Shown here: positions 17,011 to 26,153 of the stretch, piece after piece
How positions within the stretch are numbered: position 1 is the first letter of the stretch
How the letters are laid out: each line of letters begins with the position of its first letter
Assembly (NCBI RefSeq): GCF_007860175.1
Contig: NZ_SJPX01000002.1
Location: forward strand, 806,001 to 870,000
DNA from: Rubripirellula reticaptiva
GTDB taxonomy: Bacteria; Planctomycetota; Planctomycetia; Pirellulales; Pirellulaceae
Direction of reading: 5' to 3'
DNA length: 64,000 nucleotides
Notes under the pieces: model-generated
Database searches by the model: none
The model's input: the letters and a program-made list of their open reading frames with translations, nothing else
What the model was told of the DNA's origin: nothing
Program-made: the position numbers and the translations under genes

Positions 17011-18114
17011 CTAAAAAAGGATCCCCATTGCCGTGCCAATGATCGACATGGCAACCACCGCGGTGACGATGCGCATCAGGATGGGTTGGATGATGTTGAG
17101 CTTAGAGAGCATGCTGGATCCGGTATCGTTTGAAATTTGATCGAACGATCGTTCCAGCACACCTGACATCTCGCCGACACCGATCGTTGCTTTTTCGTCA
17201 TCGGTCAGCATTTTGACTTGGCGGAACGCTTCGGCGATCGTCGCTCCGTTCTCGATCGCGACGCCGGCTTGCAGGAGATCGCGTCTGGCGGCTTCGTTGC
17301 TGACGGTCCTCGCGGCTGTTTGGATCATCATTTCAACTCGATGGCCGCCGACACCGTAAAGCAACGACATCACTCGAAAGAAAGGATGAAGAGCGATTTC
17401 TCGTTCGAGTGCGCCGACCAGCGGGATCGCTAAGCGAACTTGGTCGAAAAAGTATCGCACGGGCGTCATCAGCACGATCGCAACGATCACCGCAAGTTGG
17501 ACCCACGAGAATGCTTCGACGAACAGCGTTGTGATTGCACCGCCGATGGAACCCAACCCCAAGTGCATCAGTAACTTAATCGCAGATCCAAACAGCATGA
17601 CCAGGATCGGAAACAACCACAACTTGCGAAGAGCAGTGGCGGGACCGGCAAGCATTTTGCAGTGGCTCTCCAAGAACGCAAATGCTTCGTCGAGCCTGCC
17701 CGACATTTCTCCTGCCCGAACGACCGGAAGGAAAAACGGTGGCAGTCGGGGTTCACCGCTCGCCAGCGCTTCCGCAATGGACGAACCGCGAGAAACCTTT
17801 TCGGCCGCGTCGCTCCAGAGAGAGCCCAGTTTTGACCTGCGAATCGGTTTCAGGCACAACTCGAGGCTCCGCGAGATATTTGTTGTCGACCGGACACACA
17901 TTCCAAAATCATGGCAGAAGCCTGCCAGCATTTTGTAAGGCGGACCCTGCAGACTGTTCAGCACAAGTCGGCTGCGCTGACGAAACTGACGCCACAACCA
18001 CTTCGGCAACTCGCTTTCCACCGATGCGCTACTCACCGATGCACTACTCACCGATGCACTATCCACAGATGCATTGGGTGTTCGTCTCGGGTCTCGGCCG
18101 TGGACTTGGTTCAT
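17011..18114 (-). CDS. Type II secretion system F family protein
   Basis: 367 residues. It shows the duplicated GspF/PilC layout: GEMSG motifs at about 135-139 and 314-318, each in a four-helix cytoplasmic domain, and membrane helices near 164-186, 203-219 and 341-365. These proteins form the inner-membrane platform of type II secretion systems or type IV pili. No ATPase, pilin or secretin gene is nearby, so it is an orphan here; its partners are likely elsewhere. The N-terminus has four SSASV-like repeats made by 15-bp duplications, placed before the conserved domain. Confidence 0.8.
   Translation of the reverse strand: MNQVHGRDPRRTPNASVDSASVSSASVSSASVESELPKWLWRQFRQRSRLVLNSLQGPPYKMLAGFCHDFGMCVRSTTNISRSLELCLKPIRRSKLGSLWSDAAEKVSRGSSIAEALASGEPRLPPFFLPVVRAGEMSGRLDEAFAFLESHCKMLAGPATALRKLWLFPILVMLFGSAIKLLMHLGLGSIGGAITTLFVEAFSWVQLAVIVAIVLMTPVRYFFDQVRLAIPLVGALEREIALHPFFRVMSLLYGVGGHRVEMMIQTAARTVSNEAARRDLLQAGVAIENGATIAEAFRQVKMLTDDEKATIGVGEMSGVLERSFDQISNDTGSSMLSKLNIIQPILMRIVTAVVAMSIIGTAMGILF
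18017..18076 (-). repeat. 15-bp tandem repeat, four copies, in coding sequence
   Basis: Four units close to CTCACCGATGCACTA; two are identical. They encode the SVDSA/SVSSA series near the N-terminus of the T2SF protein, outside the conserved domains. Confidence 0.9.
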
Positions 18115-18205
18115 GGGTGATCGAAACTGAAGTGGGCTGATAGGGAACAGCGGTCACAGAGAAGTCTGCCTGCCCACCGATGATGAATGACCACGCCATC
18201 GCAAA

Positions 18206-19210
18206 TCATTCCTTTGCGGCCAGGATCTTATCGCCGTACATGCGGTGCAACGCCCTCAAAACGTGCTTGGCGATTGAGAAACTGCCTTTGGGATTGCTGT
18301 GGATACCGTCGTCACTGAGTCTTGACTCAGGCATCCACAAACCAGGCAGGCTAGCAGGCCCCATGATAACGATCTGTCGAAGCCACGTGTCGGGAACGAG
18401 TTCGAGGTCCTCTTGGTACGCGATCTCTCGCTCCAAGCTGGCATAGGGATCAAAGATGAATCCACGCGGGATTTCCATCAAGACGACTTCGGCACCGTGG
18501 TCGCGACATTGCCGAATCATCTTCAGCAGGTTCGCTTTCGTCGATTGTCGTGAATAGCCTTTCAAGAAATCGTGGCCTCCCAGTTCAATGATCACGACTT
18601 GAGGATCGTGGCCAAGGACGCGCTCCATCTGCCCGAGGCCCTGCGACGTCGATATCCCCGAGAAACCACAATTGACAACCGGAACGCTCACCATCGCCTT
18701 TAACTGATCCGGGTAGCCACGATCAGGACGCATGCCATCGGTCAAGCTATCGCCAATGCAAACAATAGGACGATTCGCAACGAGCGCCGGAGGGCGACTG
18801 CAATGTTCGATTGCATTCCACTCGAAATACAAGAACGCCCAAGCAATCCATAAAGCTGCCGCGCCAAACCACCACCGAGTGAATCGTTGTGCCTGGGTTC
18901 GATGTTTCCACCGAATCGCTGCGACGATTGCCAAGACGATACTTATCGTGATCACCGCGGGCGTGCGTGGTGCAAGCTTGGCGATGAGAATGACCAAACA
19001 AATGAAAAGCGGAACCCACCCAGGCTTGCCACGTTTTGCCAAAAAAGTGTGACACCCGATCCAAAACGCAACCATCCAAGGAAGGACGCTTGGGAAGCTG
19101 AGCAGCGCCAAAGCGATAACAAACAGTCTTCCAAGTTGCGCGAAAAGACTTGGTCGACTTCGACTTAATCTTGTCAACGGTTCCGCTTCGCCTGCGTTCC
19201 CTGGTTCCAT
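18206..19210 (-). CDS. Membrane-bound GDSL/SGNH-family hydrolase
   Basis: 334 residues. The first 130 hold several hydrophobic helices (around 27-52, 66-80, 85-100, 113-130). The rest is an SGNH hydrolase: GDSLTD near 153-158 with the nucleophile serine, the oxyanion glycine in NCGFSG, GGHD near 211-214 (His replaces the usual Asn of GxND) and DGIHSN with the catalytic Asp and His near 301-306. Likely an esterase or acyl hydrolase whose domain faces the periplasm. The Asn-to-His change in block III may affect the oxyanion hole. ATG chosen over the GTG directly before it. Confidence 0.75.
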   Translation of the reverse strand: MEPGNAGEAEPLTRLSRSRPSLFAQLGRLFVIALALLSFPSVLPWMVAFWIGCHTFLAKRGKPGWVPLFICLVILIAKLAPRTPAVITISIVLAIVAAIRWKHRTQAQRFTRWWFGAAALWIAWAFLYFEWNAIEHCSRPPALVANRPIVCIGDSLTDGMRPDRGYPDQLKAMVSVPVVNCGFSGISTSQGLGQMERVLGHDPQVVIIELGGHDFLKGYSRQSTKANLLKMIRQCRDHGAEVVLMEIPRGFIFDPYASLEREIAYQEDLELVPDTWLRQIVIMGPASLPGLWMPESRLSDDGIHSNPKGSFSIAKHVLRALHRMYGDKILAAKE

Positions 19211-19453
19211 CACGCTCGCCTCGCATCTGACTGTCGCTGGTCGTCCATTGCCACACCGCTGATTATGGACAGTCGGTCGTATTGGATCGATGAAACGGAT
19301 TTCAAAGTCTGCCCCGGCCGTTTCCGAATCGAAGCTTTACGTGCGAGGCAATCAGCCGTTCTACTGTGTGTAATCGCAGTGACGCTTCGCGCCCGCTAAG
19401 CGTAATTCCCTCCTCTCATTTCCGTATTCGATTCTCTGTTATGGTCTTCGCCA

Positions 19454-20770
19454 GTGTATAAGACATTGACTCTCGCTTGCATTCTAGGTCTTGCCACCAT
19501 CGGATGCAGCAAAACGACGCCCGTCAAAGAAATTTCAATCGAACAAAGTGGAATTGCGGTCGAGGACATCTCGCCAAGCGAGGTGGATCTCGCTTGGCCG
19601 CAATGGCGAGGCGGGACCGGCGGTCTGGCTGATGAAAGCAGCGTTCCCACCACCTGGACTGATCAGACGAATGTCCGTTGGAAGGCCGATGTCCCCGGTC
19701 GCGGTCATAGCAGCCCGATTGTCGTTGGCGACCTCATCGTGCTTGGTTCGGCAACCGAAGAACCTCCGCAGCAGTTGGTGGTTGCGTATGACCGCGCAAG
19801 TGGTCAAGAAAAATGGCGAACGGTTATCCATAGCGAGGGATTTCCCTCGAAACGATCCGTTCACCAGAAGGCAACTCAGGCCAACAGTACGCTCGCATCC
19901 GACGGCACTCACTTCGTCACCGCGCATCTCAACGGCGACCATATTTGGGTCACTGCGTTGGGGAGCGGCGGAGAACTGCTTTGGCAAACCGATATCGGTG
20001 CGTTCAGTTCTAAATTCGGCTACGCGCCCTCGCCTGTCATCTACAAGTCGCTCGTCATTGTGGCTGCCGACAACCAAGGCGGCGGCTACTTGGTCGGACT
20101 AGACATTCGGACCGGCGACATTGGATGGCGCCGATCTCGGGGAGCCGTCAGCAGTTACTCCAGCCCCGCGTTGGTCACGTTGGATGGATCCGATCAACTC
20201 GTCATCACAGGCTTGGAAAAAATGGCCAGCTACAACCCGGCAACGGGAGATCTGATTTGGGAAACCGAGTGCATCTCCGAAGCGACGTGTGGCACAGTCG
20301 TCTCGGATGGCACCCATGTTTTTGCCTCCGGTGGATACCCCGACAGCGAAACCGTTTGCATCGACGCAACCGGCAATCGCGTCTGGGAAAATCGAACGAA
20401 GGTATACGAGCCATCGCTAATCACCGATGGTGAAAATCTGTTCGGGATCACCGACGGCGGAGTCGCCTATTGCTGGGACGCTGCCAACGGCACCGAGCAC
20501 TGGAAGAAACGCCTGGGCGGCAATTTCAGCAGCTCACCGGTCATTTGTTTTGGCAACATCTACGTATCTGACTTGTCCGGCAATGCCTTCGTATTCAAAG
20601 CCAGCAAAGACAGCTACGAACTGGTCTCGAAAAACAAGCTAGGTAACGACTGCTACGCTAGTCCAGCGATCGCAGGAGATGCGATTTTCTATCGAGTCGG
20701 AATCGGCAGCGGTGAGGAAAGAGTTGAAAAACTGTACTGCATCGCAGCGGCGTCGACAGACGAACCCTAG
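19454..20770 (+). CDS. BamB-like PQQ beta-propeller lipoprotein
   Basis: 438 residues from a GTG; the ATG at 19441 runs into a stop. MYKTLTLACILGLATIGC is a lipoprotein signal with Cys18 as the lipid site. The rest is a beta-propeller of PQQ-like repeats (WPQWRG, LIVLGSATE, LVGLDIRTGDIGWRRSRG, LVITGLEKMASYNPATGDLIW). This family is very common in planctomycetes; PQQ binding is not certain, since most members keep only the fold. Divergent from the GDSL gene across about 240 bases. Confidence 0.8.
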   Translation: MYKTLTLACILGLATIGCSKTTPVKEISIEQSGIAVEDISPSEVDLAWPQWRGGTGGLADESSVPTTWTDQTNVRWKADVPGRGHSSPIVVGDLIVLGSATEEPPQQLVVAYDRASGQEKWRTVIHSEGFPSKRSVHQKATQANSTLASDGTHFVTAHLNGDHIWVTALGSGGELLWQTDIGAFSSKFGYAPSPVIYKSLVIVAADNQGGGYLVGLDIRTGDIGWRRSRGAVSSYSSPALVTLDGSDQLVITGLEKMASYNPATGDLIWETECISEATCGTVVSDGTHVFASGGYPDSETVCIDATGNRVWENRTKVYEPSLITDGENLFGITDGGVAYCWDAANGTEHWKKRLGGNFSSSPVICFGNIYVSDLSGNAFVFKASKDSYELVSKNKLGNDCYASPAIAGDAIFYRVGIGSGEERVEKLYCIAAASTDEP

Positions 20771-21126
20771 AGGAGAGTCTAAGTGTTGAGTCCCCGATAA
20801 TTCGCCGAGGCTTCACGCTGTGCGATACTGCCCCATACGAACCGCTGCCCGACGATTGCTAAAATGGAAACCACACGCGGGCCGTCGCCTGAAATATCGC
20901 CGTAACATGTTGGTAAACCGTGTGACAAACAGGATCTCAAGACCATCCGCCGAAGCATCAAACCCGGCTTTCTTTTTGAGGAAAAAACGCTTCGCGCGAG
21001 CTCAGGTTGGGGAGCAACAAAAGAGAAAGGTTACTGCCAGCTCGTCAACTCGAGCCAGCAAAGAGAAAGGTCAGGCGTTTCTCCCGCCGGGAATCGTGAC
21101 AGTTACTGCAGACACATTCGTGTCGA
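20771..21126. other. Convergent intergenic region with a short direct repeat
   Basis: Between the BamB-like gene and the DUF11 lipoprotein gene. AAGAGAAAGGT occurs twice (about 21021-21031 and 21061-21071), and between the copies GCTCG-TCAACT-CGAGC can pair. No ORF of interest and no U-tract terminator was found. Confidence 0.45.
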
Positions 21127-22473
21127 TTATCGTACTTTGCATTGGAAGCGGACGGTAACGCTTTCGCCTACTCGCAGTTTGTCTGTTAGGTTCCAGACCA
21201 ACTGCATCGAATCGGCGTCGTTTTCTACCGAGCTGAATTCGGCGCCGCCGCTGCAGGTTTGGCTGTCGACGACATATTCCAACCGAGTCGTCAAGTTGTC
21301 AGTCAACGTGACGTGATCGACGGCCGAATCACCTACGTTTTCGACACGGATGGCGAACGTGATCACTTCGCCTGGCTTGGCATCGGCGCGGTCAGCCAGT
21401 TTTACGACTTGCAAACGTCCGGCTTCGGGAAATTCGTAGATCGTTAGGCCTTCGACCGATTGATCGCGAACGATCGTCGGTGGCTTCAAGTCTTGAATTT
21501 CAACTTCCACGGATTCGTCAATCGTCCAGGCCACGGCCGCCAAGGCAAGACGCTGAACTTCGGCCAGCTGGTCATCACGCAGTAGGTTGACTTGATCCAG
21601 TTTCAAACCGGTCAGCAGAGCCAAAACGTCGACATTTTGGATGGGCTGCAAGACGCTGTCGACAGGCACGCCACGGTTTCGATCTCGCATCGCGTCGATG
21701 CGTCGTGACACATCGGCGTGTCCTAGTTCGACGGTTTCGCCAATCACGACACCGCCTTCGTTGATTCCAACACGGCCTGCGCCAACAGGACGATCCACAG
21801 CGGCCAGTCCAATCGAATGCCCGCCGGCAACGGCCCCAGTGATCTTGCGTACCGACGAGAACCGAGGTGCATAGACACAAACACGGTTGCTTGCGTTGGT
21901 TTCGATGTCGCCAGCTTCGGTCGTGTAGTGAACGACTGTGTCTTCGGGTTGTAGGCCACCGATCGTATCGTCGCGGCGTACGAAAACGTCCGAGTTTTGA
22001 TCGCCACCGTCGCACAAAAACTCTTGCGGATCGTATCCGGTCACGCAAGGAACGTTAGGCATCGCATAACCATGGGGGACGACTTCGCAGGCTTGGCAAC
22101 CACAGCCTTGGCCACCACAGTCCTGCGGCGCAGGTGCTTGGCAAGACTGGCAGGTTCCTTCGAATGGAACTTCCGTAAAGATCGTTTCGGGTGGGCAAGC
22201 AACGTCGGTGTTTAGATCGCCAATGAAGGCAACCTGCGAGACCGATTGATTCGTTTTTGAATTCGGAGCCGCCGCTTGATTGGCGTATTGTGGAGCTACG
22301 GCTGCAGGCGACGAATCCATGGCAGCAGGCGGTGCGATAGCAACTGCCTGCGGTGCTGGCATGTGGATCGATGGTGCATGCGCAAGCTTCTTGGTCGACG
22401 TGACTCCGCATCCGGTCATGACCAGAACCGCGGTTGTCGCCAGCGAGAGCGTCAAAGTGGTGATCGTTTTCAT
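21127..22473 (-). CDS. DUF11-domain lipoprotein
   Basis: 448 residues from MKTITTLTL, with a lipobox ending MTGC (Cys22). A low-complexity Pro/Ala region follows, then a Cys-rich stretch (CQSC, CGGQGCGCQAC, about 130-155), a middle domain, and a C-terminal DUF11-type beta-sandwich (KPGEVITFAIRVENVGDSAV, VTLTDNL). DUF11 domains occur in surface proteins. Its ATG overlaps the stop of the upstream gene (ATGA), so it is co-expressed with the two PGREG-family genes. Function unknown; probably an outer-envelope structural protein. Confidence 0.75.
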   Translation of the reverse strand: MKTITTLTLSLATTAVLVMTGCGVTSTKKLAHAPSIHMPAPQAVAIAPPAAMDSSPAAVAPQYANQAAAPNSKTNQSVSQVAFIGDLNTDVACPPETIFTEVPFEGTCQSCQAPAPQDCGGQGCGCQACEVVPHGYAMPNVPCVTGYDPQEFLCDGGDQNSDVFVRRDDTIGGLQPEDTVVHYTTEAGDIETNASNRVCVYAPRFSSVRKITGAVAGGHSIGLAAVDRPVGAGRVGINEGGVVIGETVELGHADVSRRIDAMRDRNRGVPVDSVLQPIQNVDVLALLTGLKLDQVNLLRDDQLAEVQRLALAAVAWTIDESVEVEIQDLKPPTIVRDQSVEGLTIYEFPEAGRLQVVKLADRADAKPGEVITFAIRVENVGDSAVDHVTLTDNLTTRLEYVVDSQTCSGGAEFSSVENDADSMQLVWNLTDKLRVGESVTVRFQCKVR

Positions 22474-23213
22474 TGCTGCGTCAACGTTTCGGGAGCAGGA
22501 GCGTAGATAGGAGCCCACATCGGGTAGCCAAAGAAGAACCGCGGCAACAGTTCCGGTTGGGCAGGTGGTGCGAGCGAACCGATTCGCACGATCGCCAGAG
22601 GACGACCAAAGCGGTCGGCCACTTCGAGTGCGTCTTGAAATTCAGACACCTCGATCGGGCGATTGGTTTCGGGCGTTTGAACCATTGGCGTCGCTAGCTG
22701 TGGATCTTCGAGATAGATCACTCGCGTCACCAGTTGGCCACTCAGTGCGGCAACCAAGTCCGATTCATCAAGCTGGATTTGGATCGGATGACGGGTTGCC
22801 AAGCCGGGTGGCGGGAACGTGCGATCGATCAATTCGATCGTCGGAAACAGTTCCGCTCCTTCGCGGCCAGGGATCTGTGTGATTTGGAAGCGGTAGACTC
22901 CGCCGACCAACAACCCAGCTTGTAAATTTTCGGTAGGTTCAAGGAATGCACCGGCTTGGGCCAGCGAGAACTTCGTTCCCAGGGGACCGATGATCGAGAC
23001 CGGTTGTAAGTAGCCATCGCATAGACCACGACCGCTGTTGCGAGCTGCACCCACGTATCCGGGCGGCAAATCGGCTGACAGCAATCGATGACCACCGCCG
23101 GAGGGCAGGTACGTCGACGGATCAGCGGCATCGAGCTTTGGTATCGACTGAGTGGACATGAATCCCACGCAGACGAAACCGACGATCAAGCTTGTTCGAA
23201 TGAAGTGGTGCAT
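22470..23213 (-). CDS. Secreted PGREG-family protein (short paralogue)
   Basis: 247 residues with a signal peptide (SLIVGFVCVGFMSTQSI). The core, about 100-220, contains VYRFQITQIPGREGAELFP, HPIQIQLDESDLVAALSG, LVTRVIYLEDPQ and LAIVRIG. The same string of motifs is in the 496-residue lipoprotein next upstream, so the two are paralogues. I do not recognise the family; I name it after the invariant PGREG turn. It overlaps the downstream DUF11 gene by four bases. Confidence 0.7.
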   Translation of the reverse strand: MHHFIRTSLIVGFVCVGFMSTQSIPKLDAADPSTYLPSGGGHRLLSADLPPGYVGAARNSGRGLCDGYLQPVSIIGPLGTKFSLAQAGAFLEPTENLQAGLLVGGVYRFQITQIPGREGAELFPTIELIDRTFPPPGLATRHPIQIQLDESDLVAALSGQLVTRVIYLEDPQLATPMVQTPETNRPIEVSEFQDALEVADRFGRPLAIVRIGSLAPPAQPELLPRFFFGYPMWAPIYAPAPETLTQQ

Positions 23214-23330
23214 CGGATCGCCGTGTCTGGCTATGAATCAAGAGTTACCGAAGAAACGCGACGAGCTGTGGTGCCAACTCGCCGCGTTTCGTTTTTTAAC
23301 TAGACCAATCTGGTTGGTCGAAACGCAACG

Positions 23331-24821
23331 TTACTGGTTGCAGTTCGGGTCCACCGCTTGGCTTGGGTGCTGGTACAGTCCGCGACCGTTTGGCACACCT
23401 GGGTTCAAGTTCTGTTCGGTGATCCGGACACGGCTAACTGGGTTGGGATAGCTCATGCCAGGTTGTTGGCGAACGTTGATCTTGACCTTCTCAACCGGGC
23501 GAGGAATGTTCACCGCCGTGTGGTTGCGAATGACGTGCTTCTTCAGACCGGCTGGATGTCCAAGCGGAATGTGAGGTGGTCCGGGCAATCCGATTGGCGT
23601 GCCAGTAATTGGCATGCCGTACTGCGGTGCGTTGTAACCAGCGACCATGCCGGGCAATCCGACGGGGCTGCTGACACAACCTGCACTGCCACCCATTCCA
23701 CCGGCTCCGCATGAACCGCCACAACCTTCTGTCATTGCCGGAGCAAACGGTGCAGGAAGTCCTGCGATTGGTGGTCCGTACATTCCACCTGCTGCTAGGC
23801 CCCCGCCTATTCCACCGGCTCCCGACATTTCGATATCTTTATCGCCCAAGCGAATGATCGCTAGGATCGAACCGCGACGATCCGCTTCGACGATGGGGTC
23901 GATACCCGGATCGAGCCGAGTGCTGACAAGCGTGTCGATACCGGCAAGTGCTGGGCCTTGGAAATCGGGATCTGGAAGGTAGATCACTTTGGTGACGAAG
24001 TTACCGGTCAAGACTTGGTCGAAGTCTTCTTCGGTGAACTGAATCGGTACTGAATTGTGAGCCAAGTAGGCTCCGGTGCGAGGGTTTGCATAGGCTAATT
24101 CAACCGTCGGATACAATTCGACGCCTTCACGACCAGGGATATTGGTCAGCTTCAACCGATACAGTCCGCCTTGCGGAAAGTTTTGACGAGCTGGAACGAC
24201 AAGCGGTTCGCTGTCGAACATGCCCGCACCGGTCGCGTCATAGCGAACGTACATGCCGTCGGGTTGCCCCATAGTGACTTGAACGGTCGATGGGATCGCC
24301 GCCATGGCACCACCATCGCCCATGGCGTAACCGCCACCGGCCGGAATCATGGCACCTTCACCGACTCGACCACCGAGCAATCCGCCGAGGCAACCACCGG
24401 CTCCGCCGCCACAATTGCAACCTGCGTTACCGCACGAGTAATTGACAAGTCCGATGTCGCCGGATGCGTTGGACGCCGAAGTGCCCATCGATGGTCCGCC
24501 TTGCAGCGGAACGCTGTGCATGACATCAGGCCCCGCTTGGCCGATCGCACCTGGAGGCATAGGACCGTTCATCGGTCCCATCATTCCTGGGCCGCCCATC
24601 ATCGGGCCTCCCATTCCGCCCATGGGTCCGCCCATTCCGCCGCCCGTCATTTGACCGCCGAACGGCGGGGCTCCCATGACGCCGGGGCCGGGGCCGCCGA
24701 CACCAGGTCCCGGTTCAAGCATCATCTGTTCGGGTGGCAGGTTGTGGCGAACCGGCACACACCCGGTGGCGATCATCGCCGTGGCCGCCATTAGCGACAT
24801 ATGAGTGACGATTCGTTTCAT
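23331..24821 (-). CDS. Gly/Met-rich PGREG-family lipoprotein
   Basis: 496 residues from MKRIVTHMS, lipobox MIATGC (Cys21). A Gly/Met/Pro-rich segment (about 30-95, many GGMGG and GGPMM turns) and a Cys/Gly-rich part precede the conserved core (about 205-340: YRLKLTNIPGREGVELYP, VPIQFTEEDFDQVLTG, FVTKVIYLPDPD, LAIIRLGD). The C-terminal part is again Gly/Pro-rich and ends with a basic tail. First gene of the three-gene minus-strand cluster; about 118 bases separate it from the next. It may be an outer-envelope or matrix protein. Confidence 0.7.
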   Translation of the reverse strand: MKRIVTHMSLMAATAMIATGCVPVRHNLPPEQMMLEPGPGVGGPGPGVMGAPPFGGQMTGGGMGGPMGGMGGPMMGGPGMMGPMNGPMPPGAIGQAGPDVMHSVPLQGGPSMGTSASNASGDIGLVNYSCGNAGCNCGGGAGGCLGGLLGGRVGEGAMIPAGGGYAMGDGGAMAAIPSTVQVTMGQPDGMYVRYDATGAGMFDSEPLVVPARQNFPQGGLYRLKLTNIPGREGVELYPTVELAYANPRTGAYLAHNSVPIQFTEEDFDQVLTGNFVTKVIYLPDPDFQGPALAGIDTLVSTRLDPGIDPIVEADRRGSILAIIRLGDKDIEMSGAGGIGGGLAAGGMYGPPIAGLPAPFAPAMTEGCGGSCGAGGMGGSAGCVSSPVGLPGMVAGYNAPQYGMPITGTPIGLPGPPHIPLGHPAGLKKHVIRNHTAVNIPRPVEKVKINVRQQPGMSYPNPVSRVRITEQNLNPGVPNGRGLYQHPSQAVDPNCNQ

Positions 24822-25039
24822 CTTCTCCCCCGTTCCTTGGGTATTCAAACACGTGGTTGCTGAAGTGACAGCCTCGAAAGGACAGTCGGTTTGTTTTCTG
24901 GCTGGACTTACCCGGTTACGGGAACCTACGATCCGCCTCGAGCCATCATCTTTGCGTGAAGTGCGGTCATACCGGCTTCGTGTTTAGGTCATCGGCTCGT
25001 TACAGGCCGTATCTTTGAGAAAACCGTCACAACCGGCGC

Positions 25040-26059
25040 ATGAAGATCGATCATTGCAAGCCCAATCTGTGTTTCCCGACCGTGAAACTGCTGTTCGCGC
25101 TATTTGCGACCACGTTTACGTGTCTAGAACTATGCATTGACGCGATTCCGCTGTTTGGCCAGCATGCCTACGCTGACGAAGTGGTCGCCGAGAAAAATCG
25201 TCCGATCGATCCCGAATTATCCCAGCCCAAGGCCGTCGCACTGCTCGAACAGGTCGTTCACTACATCGCGGACGGACCAGCCTTCGATGCAAAAGTCCGC
25301 GAAACCGTTTGGACAGCCGGCCGCGAAGTCGTCGGCGTGGGCACTTACGAACAAGCCGGCGGCGGAACGGGACGGTTCAATCTGCAAGTGACCATGCACG
25401 ATGGTGACGGCAAGCATCGCTTTCAACAAATCAGCGACGGGCGACTTGCCTGGACACGCACCGAAATCGCTGGCGAAGTCTCGCTCCGCCGCGTCGATGT
25501 GGGGCGACTGGATGAATGGATTCGCGGTAACAGCGACGACAGCTCGATCGCGCCGCGATTACGAGTCGGTGCTTGGATCGAAATGCTGACCACGATCCAG
25601 CGTGATTACACGCTCACCGCCGCCAGCTTCAAACTCAAAGGCACGCCCGTTTGGGTTCTGACGGGGACGCTAAGAAAATCCAAGCGAGAACAGGTCTTGG
25701 CCGAGTCAGGGCTGACGACTTGGCCGGACCTCTATCCGACTCAGGTTCGCATCGCGATCGCAGCCAAGCACGACCCCAAAACGAACTTTGGCCAATGGCT
25801 GCCCGTCCACATCGAATACCGCAGCGATGCCGTTACAGTTTCGGATCCAGAAGATCCGACCAAAACCGTCACGACCAACGGACGCCTGATCACACTGATC
25901 GAACTGTATTCGCTACGTCCGATCCAGCCGCCACTGATCGAGAAGTTTCGCTACGAGAACGCAGACACCGAAGTCATCTTTGTCAACGAAACAGATCGCT
26001 ATCTGCAAATGCACGGCGTTCAATTGACCGAGCGGGAACGCCACCTGCTCACTCGCTAG
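25040..26059 (+). CDS. Secreted protein, possible LolA-like fold
   Basis: 339 residues with an N-terminal hydrophobic signal (VKLLFALFATTFTCLELCI) and QHAYA before the mature part. The mature domain alternates beta strands (GRFNLQVTMHDGDGKHRFQQ, WTRTEIAGEVSLRRVDVG, VWVLTGTL) much as outer-membrane lipoprotein-sorting/LolA-like proteins do, but the likeness is only in pattern. No catalytic motif. Divergent from the PGREG cluster across about 220 bases. Confidence 0.55.
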   Translation: MKIDHCKPNLCFPTVKLLFALFATTFTCLELCIDAIPLFGQHAYADEVVAEKNRPIDPELSQPKAVALLEQVVHYIADGPAFDAKVRETVWTAGREVVGVGTYEQAGGGTGRFNLQVTMHDGDGKHRFQQISDGRLAWTRTEIAGEVSLRRVDVGRLDEWIRGNSDDSSIAPRLRVGAWIEMLTTIQRDYTLTAASFKLKGTPVWVLTGTLRKSKREQVLAESGLTTWPDLYPTQVRIAIAAKHDPKTNFGQWLPVHIEYRSDAVTVSDPEDPTKTVTTNGRLITLIELYSLRPIQPPLIEKFRYENADTEVIFVNETDRYLQMHGVQLTERERHLLTR

Positions 26060-26153
26060 CACGGCCGGCGAGTATCGAAACACTGTCATTGATCGCCAAG
26101 CGACCGCTACTTTAGTTGACAACGGGTCCGATGGTAGACTGTGGCACCCGTTT

